64,000 bases of DNA, from NCBI GenBank assembly GCA_018222965.1, contig JAAEZH010000008.1, positions 97,341 through 161,340 on the forward strand, given 5' to 3'. Shown piece by piece: positions 43,000-50,964 of this stretch; positions within the stretch are counted from its first letter, which is position 1, and each line of letters opens with the position of its first letter. The translations under genes and the position numbers were made by a program. The notes under the pieces were generated by a model that saw only the letters and a program-made list of their open reading frames with translations, did not search any database and was not told the DNA's origin. This stretch comes from Bacteroidota bacterium (GTDB lineage Bacteria > Bacteroidota > Bacteroidia > Chitinophagales > Saprospiraceae).

Positions 43000-44172
43000 A
43001 TGCGTCTTCGCAAAAACATCAATTGCCTTTCTACAAATGAATTGCACGACCTTCGAGAAGCCTTTCAGGGCATCTACGATCTACCGGCATCAAACCCGCG
43101 AAGTTTTGTCACTATTGCAGGTTTACACGGAAACCCCTCTCCCAGCTACTGCATCCATGGGAATACCGGATTTCTGACCTGGCACCGAGCCTATCTGATG
43201 GAAATAGAAAACGCCCTGCGCAGTATACATTGCGATGTGGCCCTCCCCTATTGGAACTGGTCTTCCGGTGACACCACAGGCCTCCCCGACGCCTGTAGTC
43301 ATGCTACATATGTAAACAGAAACGGGGATACAGTGCCAAACCCACTTTACCGGGGACCCAAACCGGCCTCAGCTGGTGGCGGACAAACTTCGAGACGCGG
43401 AGACATTGACACGACATCTTTTGACGATCTCGCCGAAGATGCCCAGGGAGCTATGGCCAATACAGTCTGGAACGATTTTGTTTCAGCCTTAAATGGCGTA
43501 CACGGCTCTGTACATGTCAGAATTGGAGGAGACATGAGTTCCGTACCAACAGCCGGCTTTGATCCCATTTTCTTTTTCCACCACGCCAATGTAGACCGAT
43601 TGTGGGCCAACTGGATAGCAGCAAATCCACAAAGCCTCCCTGCATCAGAAGCAAATGCGCAACTTGAACCATTTACAAAGCCCTACTCCAGTGACTGGCA
43701 CACGGGCAGCGACTTTGAAACGACCACCACATGGGATTATCAATATCGAAACTGGTGCATATTTATTCCGCCAATCTTCTGGCCAATAGAATGGAAATTT
43801 AAAATCCCCTTTGAGCCCTGGGTAAGCCTTAGTCGCCGGATAGCCCTCACAGCTAAAGCACCAATGATGCCTCGCCACAGTTTTGAATTGCGGGTTTTTA
43901 TTGACAGCCCAAAGGCTACGGATAAAACAAAAACGAAAGACAATCCTAATTTTGCAGGCTCTATAGGTGTATTTGGCATGGGTGATGCCCAGATGTATAT
44001 GCGCCCCAAACAGGGATTTGAAGTGTCCCTGGATATTACCAGGTCGCTGCGCCATTGCCTGAGCAAAAAATCAAAAGAGAGTTTAATCAAGCTGGTTCCT
44101 GTATTCCCGAAAGGGCAGGAAATATCCGAAAAGGAAATGAGCAAACTTCAGATCGAGCTGGAGGTACAATAA
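43000..44172 (+). CDS. Tyrosinase-family copper oxidase
   Basis: 390 residues. Copper site A: HGNPSPSYCIHGNTGFLTWHRAYLMEIENAL with the Hx(n)HR pattern (FLTWHR), plus ALPYWNWSSGD. Copper site B: VHGSVHVRIGG and GFDPIFFFHHANVDRLWANW, where the conserved His residues are present. A C-terminal domain of about 110 residues follows (APMMPRHSFELRVFIDSP, GSIGVFGMGDAQMYM). Oxidises phenols to quinones. No signal peptide or Tat motif is visible, unlike many secreted tyrosinases, so it may be cytoplasmic. Followed by a clear terminator. Confidence 0.93.
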   Translation: MRLRKNINCLSTNELHDLREAFQGIYDLPASNPRSFVTIAGLHGNPSPSYCIHGNTGFLTWHRAYLMEIENALRSIHCDVALPYWNWSSGDTTGLPDACSHATYVNRNGDTVPNPLYRGPKPASAGGGQTSRRGDIDTTSFDDLAEDAQGAMANTVWNDFVSALNGVHGSVHVRIGGDMSSVPTAGFDPIFFFHHANVDRLWANWIAANPQSLPASEANAQLEPFTKPYSSDWHTGSDFETTTTWDYQYRNWCIFIPPIFWPIEWKFKIPFEPWVSLSRRIALTAKAPMMPRHSFELRVFIDSPKATDKTKTKDNPNFAGSIGVFGMGDAQMYMRPKQGFEVSLDITRSLRHCLSKKSKESLIKLVPVFPKGQEISEKEMSKLQIELEVQ

Positions 44173-44197
44173 AGAAATTCTTTTCCTATCATGAGCA

Positions 44198-44234
44198 TCC
44201 CAAATCCCGGATAAGCCGGGTTTTGGGATTTTTT
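44198..44234 (+). terminator. Rho-independent terminator after tyrosinase
   Basis: Stem TCCCAAATCCCGG / CCGGGTTTTGGGA with loop ATAAG, followed by TTTTTT (to 44234). It overlaps the stop region of the convergent CHAT gene. Confidence 0.85.
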
Positions 44235-47193
44235 ATGTCCCGGACTTCCGCTCCCTCCTTTTACCAGCTCGTCTAAAGGCAGCCATAAAAACCAGGAACA
44301 GAGACAATCCCAGGGCACCCCAAACCATCCAATCCGAACTGGATTTCAAGGGAGTCATCTGGCCATTCACCGAAAGGTGGCCCCAGAAAAAAGGATGGGC
44401 CATTAGTGCGTCCGCATTGTCCAAATATTGCAGACGGGCCTTCTGCAAGGCTCTGTCTTTGGGCATGCCGGCCTTCAATGCTTCGTAAAAGTATTCGAGT
44501 ATTTCGGCAGTTGACCGATCATTGGCGACCCAATGACTCATCACCACACTTTCACTCCCTGCATAGGTGAAGGCCCGGCCAAGACTCATTATCCCTTCTC
44601 CTTCCTGCAATTTACCGGCTCCGGTATAACAGGCGCTGATTACACTGAGCTGTGTATTCAGTTTCAAATTGTAGATTTCCAGTGCACTCAAAAACCCATC
44701 CTCCTCTGTATCTGATTCCGAGAACCAGATGCCCGACTGAAAGGGGGCCTCCTCGCGGGCAATAGCATGGGTTGCCAGATGGAGGACATCCGCCTCTGTA
44801 CTCAATTCGCGAAAGCGGGATTCAGTGGCTTGGGCTCCTGATATTACCTGCCCCCCAAATATCCCGGCAGCCGCTTTTGCTTCCTCAGCGGCATGGGGAA
44901 GCATCGTAAGTCTGTACCGGTAAACGGCCGCAATCTCTCCGCCAAATCCGGGGGCAAAACTATAGAATGATTGCACCCCTCTCCCGGTTGATTTTGCCCC
45001 CAGCCAAAACGAGGCTGACCAGGCATACCCCACCGACCAATGCCGAAGCAGATAATCCAGGTTTCTAAAATCAGAAGACTCATCGGCGGGTGCCAGACAT
45101 TCGAAAGGAACATAGTGCAACCACCCATGCGGGACGATCAGTAGTCGATCGTTGTTGGTAAGCAGCGGTTGGATCGGAGCGATCAGCAATTCATGTAGGG
45201 AACTAAGCACTTCTGCCCAGGAATTGGCCGATTCCATTTCCAACAAACCATTTGTCTCCCGAATCTGACTGACCAATGGCTTCAATTTACCTGCATGTGC
45301 TTTCCGAACTCCCTGGATCCCCTCCGAATTTATCACGAAAATGTAGAGGAAGGATTCGTCGTGGAAATACTCCACCAATGTTTGACCATTGACTTTTAAT
45401 TTTTTGTGCAGCTCATCCGGAGAAACGGGCTGTGTCCAGAATCGCTCATATACCCCACTTTGGGCATGGATGCTTTCGAGCAGCTCTTTGTAGCGGATTT
45501 GCTGCCCGGCCATTTTTTGATGGTAGACTTCTGTGGGAGTCTCGGTTTCACTTTCCTCCAGGCTGGAGATGGCGGCTTCCAGTTCTGAAATCTCATCGAG
45601 TTTACTTTGTGGAACTCCGGCAGATTTCAGCATCCGGTTTCGTTCCATTTGGTACCACAAGCTTCCGGATTTATTGGCATCGGAATAGGAGAAAGCCTCG
45701 TATAAATAGTCTCTGTTGCCGGTTTGTTCATACATTTCCCAGGCCAGACGCACACTCATTTTATAGGCTTCGGAGTGGCGGCTCATCAGCAGTTGTCGAT
45801 CCGCTTCCGAATAATACCTCCCGGATATTTCCTGCAAAAGCTCAACGGCCAGCTTGGCAGATTCAAAGGCTGTCTGCAGGTCCTGAAGCTTTTCACCTCG
45901 GTGAAAGCGTCCTTCCAACAACTCGGCTTTCAACAGGATAAGTTCGAGAAAATTGATCTTACTTAATACAGCTGAAGCAGCAGGTGTTTTGTAAATTTCT
46001 TCTGGCAGCCAATCTCCGTCAATGAGGTATCCCATTCCCTCCTGGATCAACTTCAGGGCATCCTCCGGTGCTGCCATTTTCTGGTATAAGCCTGCCATTT
46101 TTCGCAGCGCTTCTGCCAGCAACTGTGGAGGCGGAGAATCGGCACTTTTAAACAGTTCCAATGCCTTTTGGTATTGGCTGAGGGCTTCCTGCCATTTTCC
46201 TTCATCTTCATAAACCGTTCCGACATTAAAATACCCGCCCACCAGATAAGGATGTGTAGGGGGAAGCAATTTCTCCAGTTTACGGTTTGCTTTGCGGTAA
46301 AGCTTTCGAGCCTCCTGATACTCCCCCATATCGGCATAAATCCCCGCGAGTTCGCCATAACTTCCAACTGTAGTTGAATGATCTTTGCCCAGCGAATTTT
46401 CAAGGATTTCGACTGTTTTAAGTGCAAAAGGAAGGGCTTTTCCGGGATCGCCTTTATCCTGCCAGGCACGGGCCAGGTTCCGGTGGTATTTGGCTACCCC
46501 GGGATGGTCGGGCGCATAGTGCAGGAGCTTAATTTCCAGCGCTTTGGTGCCGTACTCGATAGCTCTTTCAAAATTACCCATCTTCCGATAGAGGTAACCC
46601 ATATTGCTATAGATCCGGTTAAACTCCTCGGATTGTGGTTCGGCGGAAGCCTGAAAAATAGCAAAGCACTTTTTAAATTGCTCCTCCGATTCGGCATAGT
46701 CGCCCATTTTGAGGGCATCGATTCCAAAATTCATATACATGTAACCGACTTCCACACTCTCGGCTCCATGCAACTCCTTATAGTTTTCCAAACAGCGCAA
46801 AAAGTAGGTGCTTGCTTTTTGAGGCGCATACATCTGGCTGTAAACAGCCCCGATCTCGTATAAGAAATCCGAGGCCTCTTCACTCTTTTTTCCGTATTCC
46901 GCTTCCGCGAATGTCAGTCCGCTTTCCAGGTATTCCAGTGCCCGGCCATGAACGCGTAGTTTGCCATCTACTTTTCCCAGGCGGTATTGAATTTCCATCC
47001 ATTCGGCATCCGGAGCCGTAGTGCCTTTCCGCGAAAGCGCATCCAACAAAATCGATCGGGAAGCCTGGTAATCCCCATCATAGTAGGCTTCCTTGCCTTT
47101 GCTGATCAGGGTCTCTATCAAAGTTTCCTCCTGTGCATTCAACAGTACAGGCAGGAGCAGGAAAATAAACAGATATGGAATATTGGATCTCAT
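44233..47193 (-). CDS. Exported TPR-CHAT protease-like protein
   Basis: 986 residues from ATG 47193, chosen because it gives a clean signal peptide (RSNIPYLFIFLLLPVLLNAQ); a longer frame starts at 47232. TPR repeats of kinesin-light-chain type (about 40-400, for example ALEYLESGLTFAEAEYGKKSEEASDF), a coiled linker, then a CHAT domain (about 640-930) with catalytic His809 (LHLATHAI) and Cys855 (VISACYTGAG). A C-terminal membrane span (about 955-973) is followed by a basic tail. So the protease-like domain is periplasmic and tethered. CHAT belongs to the caspase-like clan. It lies 59 bases after the cytolysin-like gene, on the same strand, probably the same operon. Confidence 0.92.
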   Translation of the reverse strand: MRSNIPYLFIFLLLPVLLNAQEETLIETLISKGKEAYYDGDYQASRSILLDALSRKGTTAPDAEWMEIQYRLGKVDGKLRVHGRALEYLESGLTFAEAEYGKKSEEASDFLYEIGAVYSQMYAPQKASTYFLRCLENYKELHGAESVEVGYMYMNFGIDALKMGDYAESEEQFKKCFAIFQASAEPQSEEFNRIYSNMGYLYRKMGNFERAIEYGTKALEIKLLHYAPDHPGVAKYHRNLARAWQDKGDPGKALPFALKTVEILENSLGKDHSTTVGSYGELAGIYADMGEYQEARKLYRKANRKLEKLLPPTHPYLVGGYFNVGTVYEDEGKWQEALSQYQKALELFKSADSPPPQLLAEALRKMAGLYQKMAAPEDALKLIQEGMGYLIDGDWLPEEIYKTPAASAVLSKINFLELILLKAELLEGRFHRGEKLQDLQTAFESAKLAVELLQEISGRYYSEADRQLLMSRHSEAYKMSVRLAWEMYEQTGNRDYLYEAFSYSDANKSGSLWYQMERNRMLKSAGVPQSKLDEISELEAAISSLEESETETPTEVYHQKMAGQQIRYKELLESIHAQSGVYERFWTQPVSPDELHKKLKVNGQTLVEYFHDESFLYIFVINSEGIQGVRKAHAGKLKPLVSQIRETNGLLEMESANSWAEVLSSLHELLIAPIQPLLTNNDRLLIVPHGWLHYVPFECLAPADESSDFRNLDYLLRHWSVGYAWSASFWLGAKSTGRGVQSFYSFAPGFGGEIAAVYRYRLTMLPHAAEEAKAAAGIFGGQVISGAQATESRFRELSTEADVLHLATHAIAREEAPFQSGIWFSESDTEEDGFLSALEIYNLKLNTQLSVISACYTGAGKLQEGEGIMSLGRAFTYAGSESVVMSHWVANDRSTAEILEYFYEALKAGMPKDRALQKARLQYLDNADALMAHPFFWGHLSVNGQMTPLKSSSDWMVWGALGLSLFLVFMAAFRRAGKRRERKSGT

Positions 47194-47252
47194 AAAAATG
47201 CCGACAGACAATGTAAGGCTTTCGCCGAACAATGCCTGCCGGGTGTTATGCT

Positions 47253-49076
47253 TTAAAGATCAAACGGGCCAATAAAAGATCCGTAACCGGCATTGTTAAT
47301 ATTGCCGTAAACAGAATACTTGGTACCCAGGTCATTAAAATGGATGGTAAACAGATCATCTCCTATGTAAAAGCCAATAGCAGCGCCGATTTTTTCAAAC
47401 GGACAGGAATAATCCGGACCCCATTCCCACATATTATGTGCAGTGCCAAAACCTTCCGGATTATTGTTGTACAAGCTGTATATATCACCTGTTTTATTAT
47501 ACATGTATCGGGAAGACGGACCAAACTCATCTTTGTGTTTGAAGGAAAGAGCGCCGATTCCGGACAAGTTGAAAGGACCGGTTCCATTTGCCAGATTTGA
47601 AATTGGTAAAGGACCATTGCCGCTCCATTCTCCGGAAGGATTCATGTAGGTATAGTGGGTGCCGGAATGATCGATCGCAAAGAGGTAAAAATCGCCGTAT
47701 TGATTTCCATCCAGATTACAGGCTGCTCCAATCCCTCCCTGAAGGGTACATGGCTCCGTTCCCAACTCATTGATAGAAAACGGACCTTCCAACTCGCCCG
47801 TATTAGAGCGCATAAACTGCTGACCGTCTTTGCTGATCAGGATAAATTCGGTGCCGTATGTATTATAAGCCGCACCAACAGGACCCATTTTAGAAACTAC
47901 ATTGTTTGTCCAGTGCTCGGTGTATGGAGGAGCACCATCCGGACCGGAGGGCGTACAATTGGTAATATCATACTGAGTAGCAAGTTGCGTACTTACAATC
48001 TGATTGTCATATACCGACCGCACTACATAAGAGATAGGTTTGCCATTGGTTATCTGCGAAGACTCGGCCAACAGATCAACCAAATCCGGAATATTGGTTT
48101 CTCCAATAGTTTGCAGGGTCGAACTGGATTCTCCGCCGAAAGCATATACCTGGATTTTTAGTTCATCCAATTCCTGCAGGTAATCGGTTTCAACATAACC
48201 GTCTACGCTGGTGCCGATTCCGTTGAAAGAAGCGGCAACGGCTGCATCCATTTCTGTTACAGAGCTGGTCGATTCAATCAGCATGTAGAAGATACGTCCG
48301 TAGGTAACATCAGAAATGTAGGTGGCCGGATTGCCGGGGCCCACATATTTGGCCAAATCTTCCGGTGTAACCGATGGATCGAAAAGGTCGTCCAGGCTCG
48401 TCGGGATATCAAAGCTCATGGTGTAATAGCTTTGGTTGAGTGTCACCAGATAGCGGTTGTACTCTTTATCTGAGCTAAAGTTGACATTGGCTTCCAGATC
48501 GACAAAACTGGAATTTACGTCCACACCGGCAGAGAGGGCAAACTGCTCCCGCGATTGTACATTCTCGTAGCGGAAAGTAAAGTTGGCGGGCAAGACGCCT
48601 GTACTTGAATTGACGATGCTATTGATGGCAATCGTTACATCGCTTTTGGTAATCTCATCCACCTCAAAAGCCGGTTGAATATTACCGTCGACCACATCGG
48701 TGGAGATGGTTCCGCCCGCTCTTTTCACGCCGATGATTTTTGGGGTAGCGCTATTCAGGGAATTTCCCTGCAACATATTTCCGGGATAGATTACGGAAGA
48801 GTTGGGAGAGAAAAGCGGGAAGCCGTCTTTTCCACCAGCTCCATCCTGGATGCTTACGGTTTCGGTTACACAGGTCCAGGTTGTGCCGTCTACCGTTTCC
48901 TGATACGTATCGGTATCGACAACTTCATTGGAAACTTTCGGGTCTGAAAATCCGCCGCCATTTTCAATAACGGCTTCAAACGTATCTGTGGGTCCTACGT
49001 CCTTTTTATTACAGGCGGTACTAAAAAGCACCAGCAAAGCAAGCGGGAGTAATATGCGAATGAATGACAATTTCAT
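47253..49076 (-). CDS. Cytolysin-like (CDC-family) lipoprotein
   Basis: 607 residues from ATG 49076, which begins a lipoprotein signal (IRILLPLALLVLFSTAC, Cys22); a longer frame starts at 49115. Residues about 60-375 resemble the thiol-activated (cholesterol-dependent) cytolysin core: LFSPNSSVIYPGNMLQGNSL (92-106 is the family's YPG.LQ segment), NQSYYTMSFD (214-223), ISDVTYGRIFYMLIESTSS (254-272). The C-terminal membrane-binding domain and Trp-rich undecapeptide are absent. Instead residues 385-607 form four ~55-residue repeats, each with GxIGAA (propeller- or hemopexin-like). Likely a pore former or its relative, exported and lipid-anchored. Confidence 0.82.
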   Translation of the reverse strand: MKLSFIRILLPLALLVLFSTACNKKDVGPTDTFEAVIENGGGFSDPKVSNEVVDTDTYQETVDGTTWTCVTETVSIQDGAGGKDGFPLFSPNSSVIYPGNMLQGNSLNSATPKIIGVKRAGGTISTDVVDGNIQPAFEVDEITKSDVTIAINSIVNSSTGVLPANFTFRYENVQSREQFALSAGVDVNSSFVDLEANVNFSSDKEYNRYLVTLNQSYYTMSFDIPTSLDDLFDPSVTPEDLAKYVGPGNPATYISDVTYGRIFYMLIESTSSVTEMDAAVAASFNGIGTSVDGYVETDYLQELDELKIQVYAFGGESSSTLQTIGETNIPDLVDLLAESSQITNGKPISYVVRSVYDNQIVSTQLATQYDITNCTPSGPDGAPPYTEHWTNNVVSKMGPVGAAYNTYGTEFILISKDGQQFMRSNTGELEGPFSINELGTEPCTLQGGIGAACNLDGNQYGDFYLFAIDHSGTHYTYMNPSGEWSGNGPLPISNLANGTGPFNLSGIGALSFKHKDEFGPSSRYMYNKTGDIYSLYNNNPEGFGTAHNMWEWGPDYSCPFEKIGAAIGFYIGDDLFTIHFNDLGTKYSVYGNINNAGYGSFIGPFDL

Positions 49077-49111
49077 GATTTCAATTTTTGGTAATGTGCT
49101 GAATTTTGCCA

Positions 49112-49143
49112 CCATATAGCAGGCTGGAGAAATAGGTTACCCT
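49112..49143 (-). promoter_or_regulatory. GGGTA box ahead of the cytolysin-like gene
   Basis: Minus strand: GGGTAACCT, 15 bases, TATATG (49117-49112), then the signal-peptide ATG about 36 bases on (49076). The sigma gene's box at 49576 has the same GGGTAACCT and TATATG with 14 bases between. Candidate ECF-sigma promoter. Confidence 0.55.
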
Positions 49144-49211
49144 CTGATTGAATTTTTTTTCTGCATTATTTATTATCCGGCTTTTGACCTGGAATGCAGC
49201 GTGTTTGTGGT

Positions 49212-49258
49212 GTCTTGTCCGCCTTGGCGGACGCTCCTATTAATTGGAGCAGTACAGG
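49212..49258 (+). repeat. GTCCGC-hairpin repeat, copy 2
   Basis: GTCCGCC-tt-GGCGGAC (49217-49232) immediately followed by GCTCC-tattaatt-GGAGC (49233-49250) and agTACAGG. Two adjacent hairpins per unit. Same family as 29320 and 49315. Confidence 0.85.
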
Positions 49259-49314
49259 TTTTTCTACTGCCTGGGGCGAGGGCAAATATTAATGTGCAAT
49301 CCAGCTTGTTCGCG

Positions 49315-49362
49315 TTGTGTTGTCCGCACAGGCGGACGCTCCTCTTAATTGGAGCAATACAG
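49315..49362 (+). repeat. GTCCGC-hairpin repeat, copy 3
   Basis: GTCCGC-acag-GCGGAC (49322-49337), then GCTCC-tcttaatt-GGAGC (49338-49355) and aaTACAGAA. About 105 bases from copy 2 in the same orientation. Confidence 0.85.
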
Positions 49363-49575
49363 AACTTTGCCTATCCCAGGAAATTCATACAGGACGAAGG
49401 CCAGATGTTAGGACCCGCGCAGGCGGGTCCACCTTGCTTAGCACCGAGCATTGTTCTATGACCCGACCCGCGCAGGCGGGTCGCACCAATCATTTTCACA
49501 CAGAATCCAAAAACACCCTCAAGCAGACAAATCTTCCCATCCCGATTTCCCTATATTTGAAAATCACTCCGGAGT

Positions 49576-49606
49576 GGGGGTAACCTTTTTTCCAAATTGT
49601 TATATG
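49576..49606 (+). promoter_or_regulatory. GGGTA box ahead of the second sigma gene
   Basis: GGGGGTAACCT, 14 bases, TATATG (49601-49606), whose ATG (49604) is the annotated start of the sigma gene. Either the box is a promoter and the true start is further in, or the message is leaderless. Confidence 0.45.
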
Positions 49607-50188
49607 AGTACGATTAAGGCCAAATACGAGGAAGATCAAATCCTCCTGGAAAAAGTGAAGGCATCTGATGACCAGGCCTTGAAGGCTGTCTATGATCAGG
49701 TGCTACCCAGCGTCATTTACTGGGTATCGGAAAATCAGGGCTCTGAAGCAGATGCCCGCGATCTCTTTCAGGAAGCGATGATCGCTCTGTACCGCAAATT
49801 GCAGGCGGGTCCTTTTGAATTGAGCTGTCGGCTTAAAAGCTACCTGCGCATCATTTGCCGCAATCTTTGGCTGACCCGTTTACGAGACGGGAAAAAGTAC
49901 CAGGCCAGTCCGCTAAGCGATGTGGAAGAATATGAGTTGCAGGCCGACATGGAAGCGCAAATCGGACAATCGGAAGAAGAGCAATTGTTTTTCCGGCATT
50001 TTGACAAGCTGGGCGAAAACTGTCGACAAATCCTTCAGTGGTTTTTTGACAAAGTGGCCATGTCTGAAATTGCAAGGCGTCTTGAAAGCAGCGAGTCTTA
50101 CGTCAAGAAACGAAAGTTTATCTGCAAGGAACGCCTGGTAAAAAGCATTCAAAATGACCCCCTGTTTAACGAATTGAAAAGCGACTAA
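49604..50188 (+). CDS. ECF RNA polymerase sigma factor
   Basis: 194 residues from ATG 49604; an upstream frame to 49451 is repeat sequence. Region 2 at about 20-85 (LKAVYDQVLPSVIYWVSENQGSEADARDLFQEAMIALYRKL), region 4 at about 130-180 (LGENCRQILQWFFDKVAMSEIARRLESSESYVKKRKFICKERLV). Divergent from the cytolysin-like and CHAT genes, with matching GGGTA boxes in front of both directions, so it is their likely regulator. Its TAA overlaps the next gene's ATG by one base (TAATG), a translational-coupling arrangement. Confidence 0.93.
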   Translation: MSTIKAKYEEDQILLEKVKASDDQALKAVYDQVLPSVIYWVSENQGSEADARDLFQEAMIALYRKLQAGPFELSCRLKSYLRIICRNLWLTRLRDGKKYQASPLSDVEEYELQADMEAQIGQSEEEQLFFRHFDKLGENCRQILQWFFDKVAMSEIARRLESSESYVKKRKFICKERLVKSIQNDPLFNELKSD

Positions 50189-50964
50189 TGGAACCGGAAA
50201 AGAAATACGAACTCATAGAAAAACACCTGGCAGGCACGCTCAGTGAAACTGAAGAAAATGCCTTTCGGCGAATGTTGGAATCAGAGCCGGGACTGGCTAA
50301 TGAGGTAAAGCTGCACCAACGACTTGATCAGGTGCTGGCAGGAGATCGCATACACGCTTTTCGCGAAAAACTTAAGCAAACGGACCGGGCATGGAAAAAG
50401 CCTGAGGAAGCCAAAAAGATGTACATTCGGCGAAAGCCAAAAAGGAGTCAACTTGCCATTGCAGCTACCATTGTCCTTTTGCTCGCAGCTTCTCTCTATC
50501 TGCTTCTAAAGCCCGGATCAGATGGAACCGATAGCTTATATGCGGCCAACTTCGCTCCCTATGAAATGGTCCTAAATCAAAGAGGGGCAGCGGATGAAAG
50601 CCCTCGGAAACAGTTGGAAGCACAGGCTGTAAGTGCTTACGAAAACCAACAATTTGATCAGGCAGCGCAGGCTTTTGCTTCCCTGCAGGAAATCGCACCG
50701 AATGAAGATCCGTTTCAATTTTACTATTGCCTTTCTGTGCTGGCTTCGGGACAACCCGATAAAGCCATTCCGGGTTTGGAACTGCTTTCAGAAGATAGCA
50801 ACAGCCTGTTTCAGGAACAAAGTCGATGGTACCTCGCTTTGGCATATCTGAAAAACGGACAACTGGAGCAGGCAAAATCAAGCCTTGCTCAAATTGAAAC
50901 CGGGGCCTACAGAAGTGCTGAAGCAGCCCGGCTCCTGCGCAAACTCAAGCGGATTAGCGAATAA
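50188..50964 (+). CDS. Anti-sigma-like membrane protein with periplasmic TPR
   Basis: 258 residues. N-terminal cytoplasmic helices (about 1-80, YELIEKHLAGTLSETEENAFRRMLESEPGLANEVKLH) are of the type that binds ECF sigma factors. One membrane span follows (about 90-108, LAIAATIVLLLAASLYLLL). A periplasmic TPR part (about 140-258) has SAYENQQFDQAAQAFASLQEIAP, FYYCLSVLASGQPDKAIPGLELL, WYLALAYLKNGQLEQAKSSLAQIE. It replaces the FecR domain of classical anti-sigmas. One-base overlap with the sigma gene; probably holds it inactive until a periplasmic partner is sensed. Confidence 0.88.
   Translation: MEPEKKYELIEKHLAGTLSETEENAFRRMLESEPGLANEVKLHQRLDQVLAGDRIHAFREKLKQTDRAWKKPEEAKKMYIRRKPKRSQLAIAATIVLLLAASLYLLLKPGSDGTDSLYAANFAPYEMVLNQRGAADESPRKQLEAQAVSAYENQQFDQAAQAFASLQEIAPNEDPFQFYYCLSVLASGQPDKAIPGLELLSEDSNSLFQEQSRWYLALAYLKNGQLEQAKSSLAQIETGAYRSAEAARLLRKLKRISE

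Larger units (their letters stand above)
49077..49603. other. Divergent regulatory region with hairpin repeats
   Basis: Between the cytolysin-like gene and the sigma factor. It carries two facing GGGTA boxes (49112-49143 minus, 49576-49606 plus), two copies of the GTCCGC-hairpin repeat, and two GACCCGC-GCA-GGCGGGTC hairpins (49411-49430, 49465-49482). No gene. Confidence 0.7.

Noticed and set aside
49212..49482. CRISPR array or integron attC sites
   Set aside because: Units differ in type and spacing, hairpins differ, no integrase or cas genes; REP-like repeats fit better.
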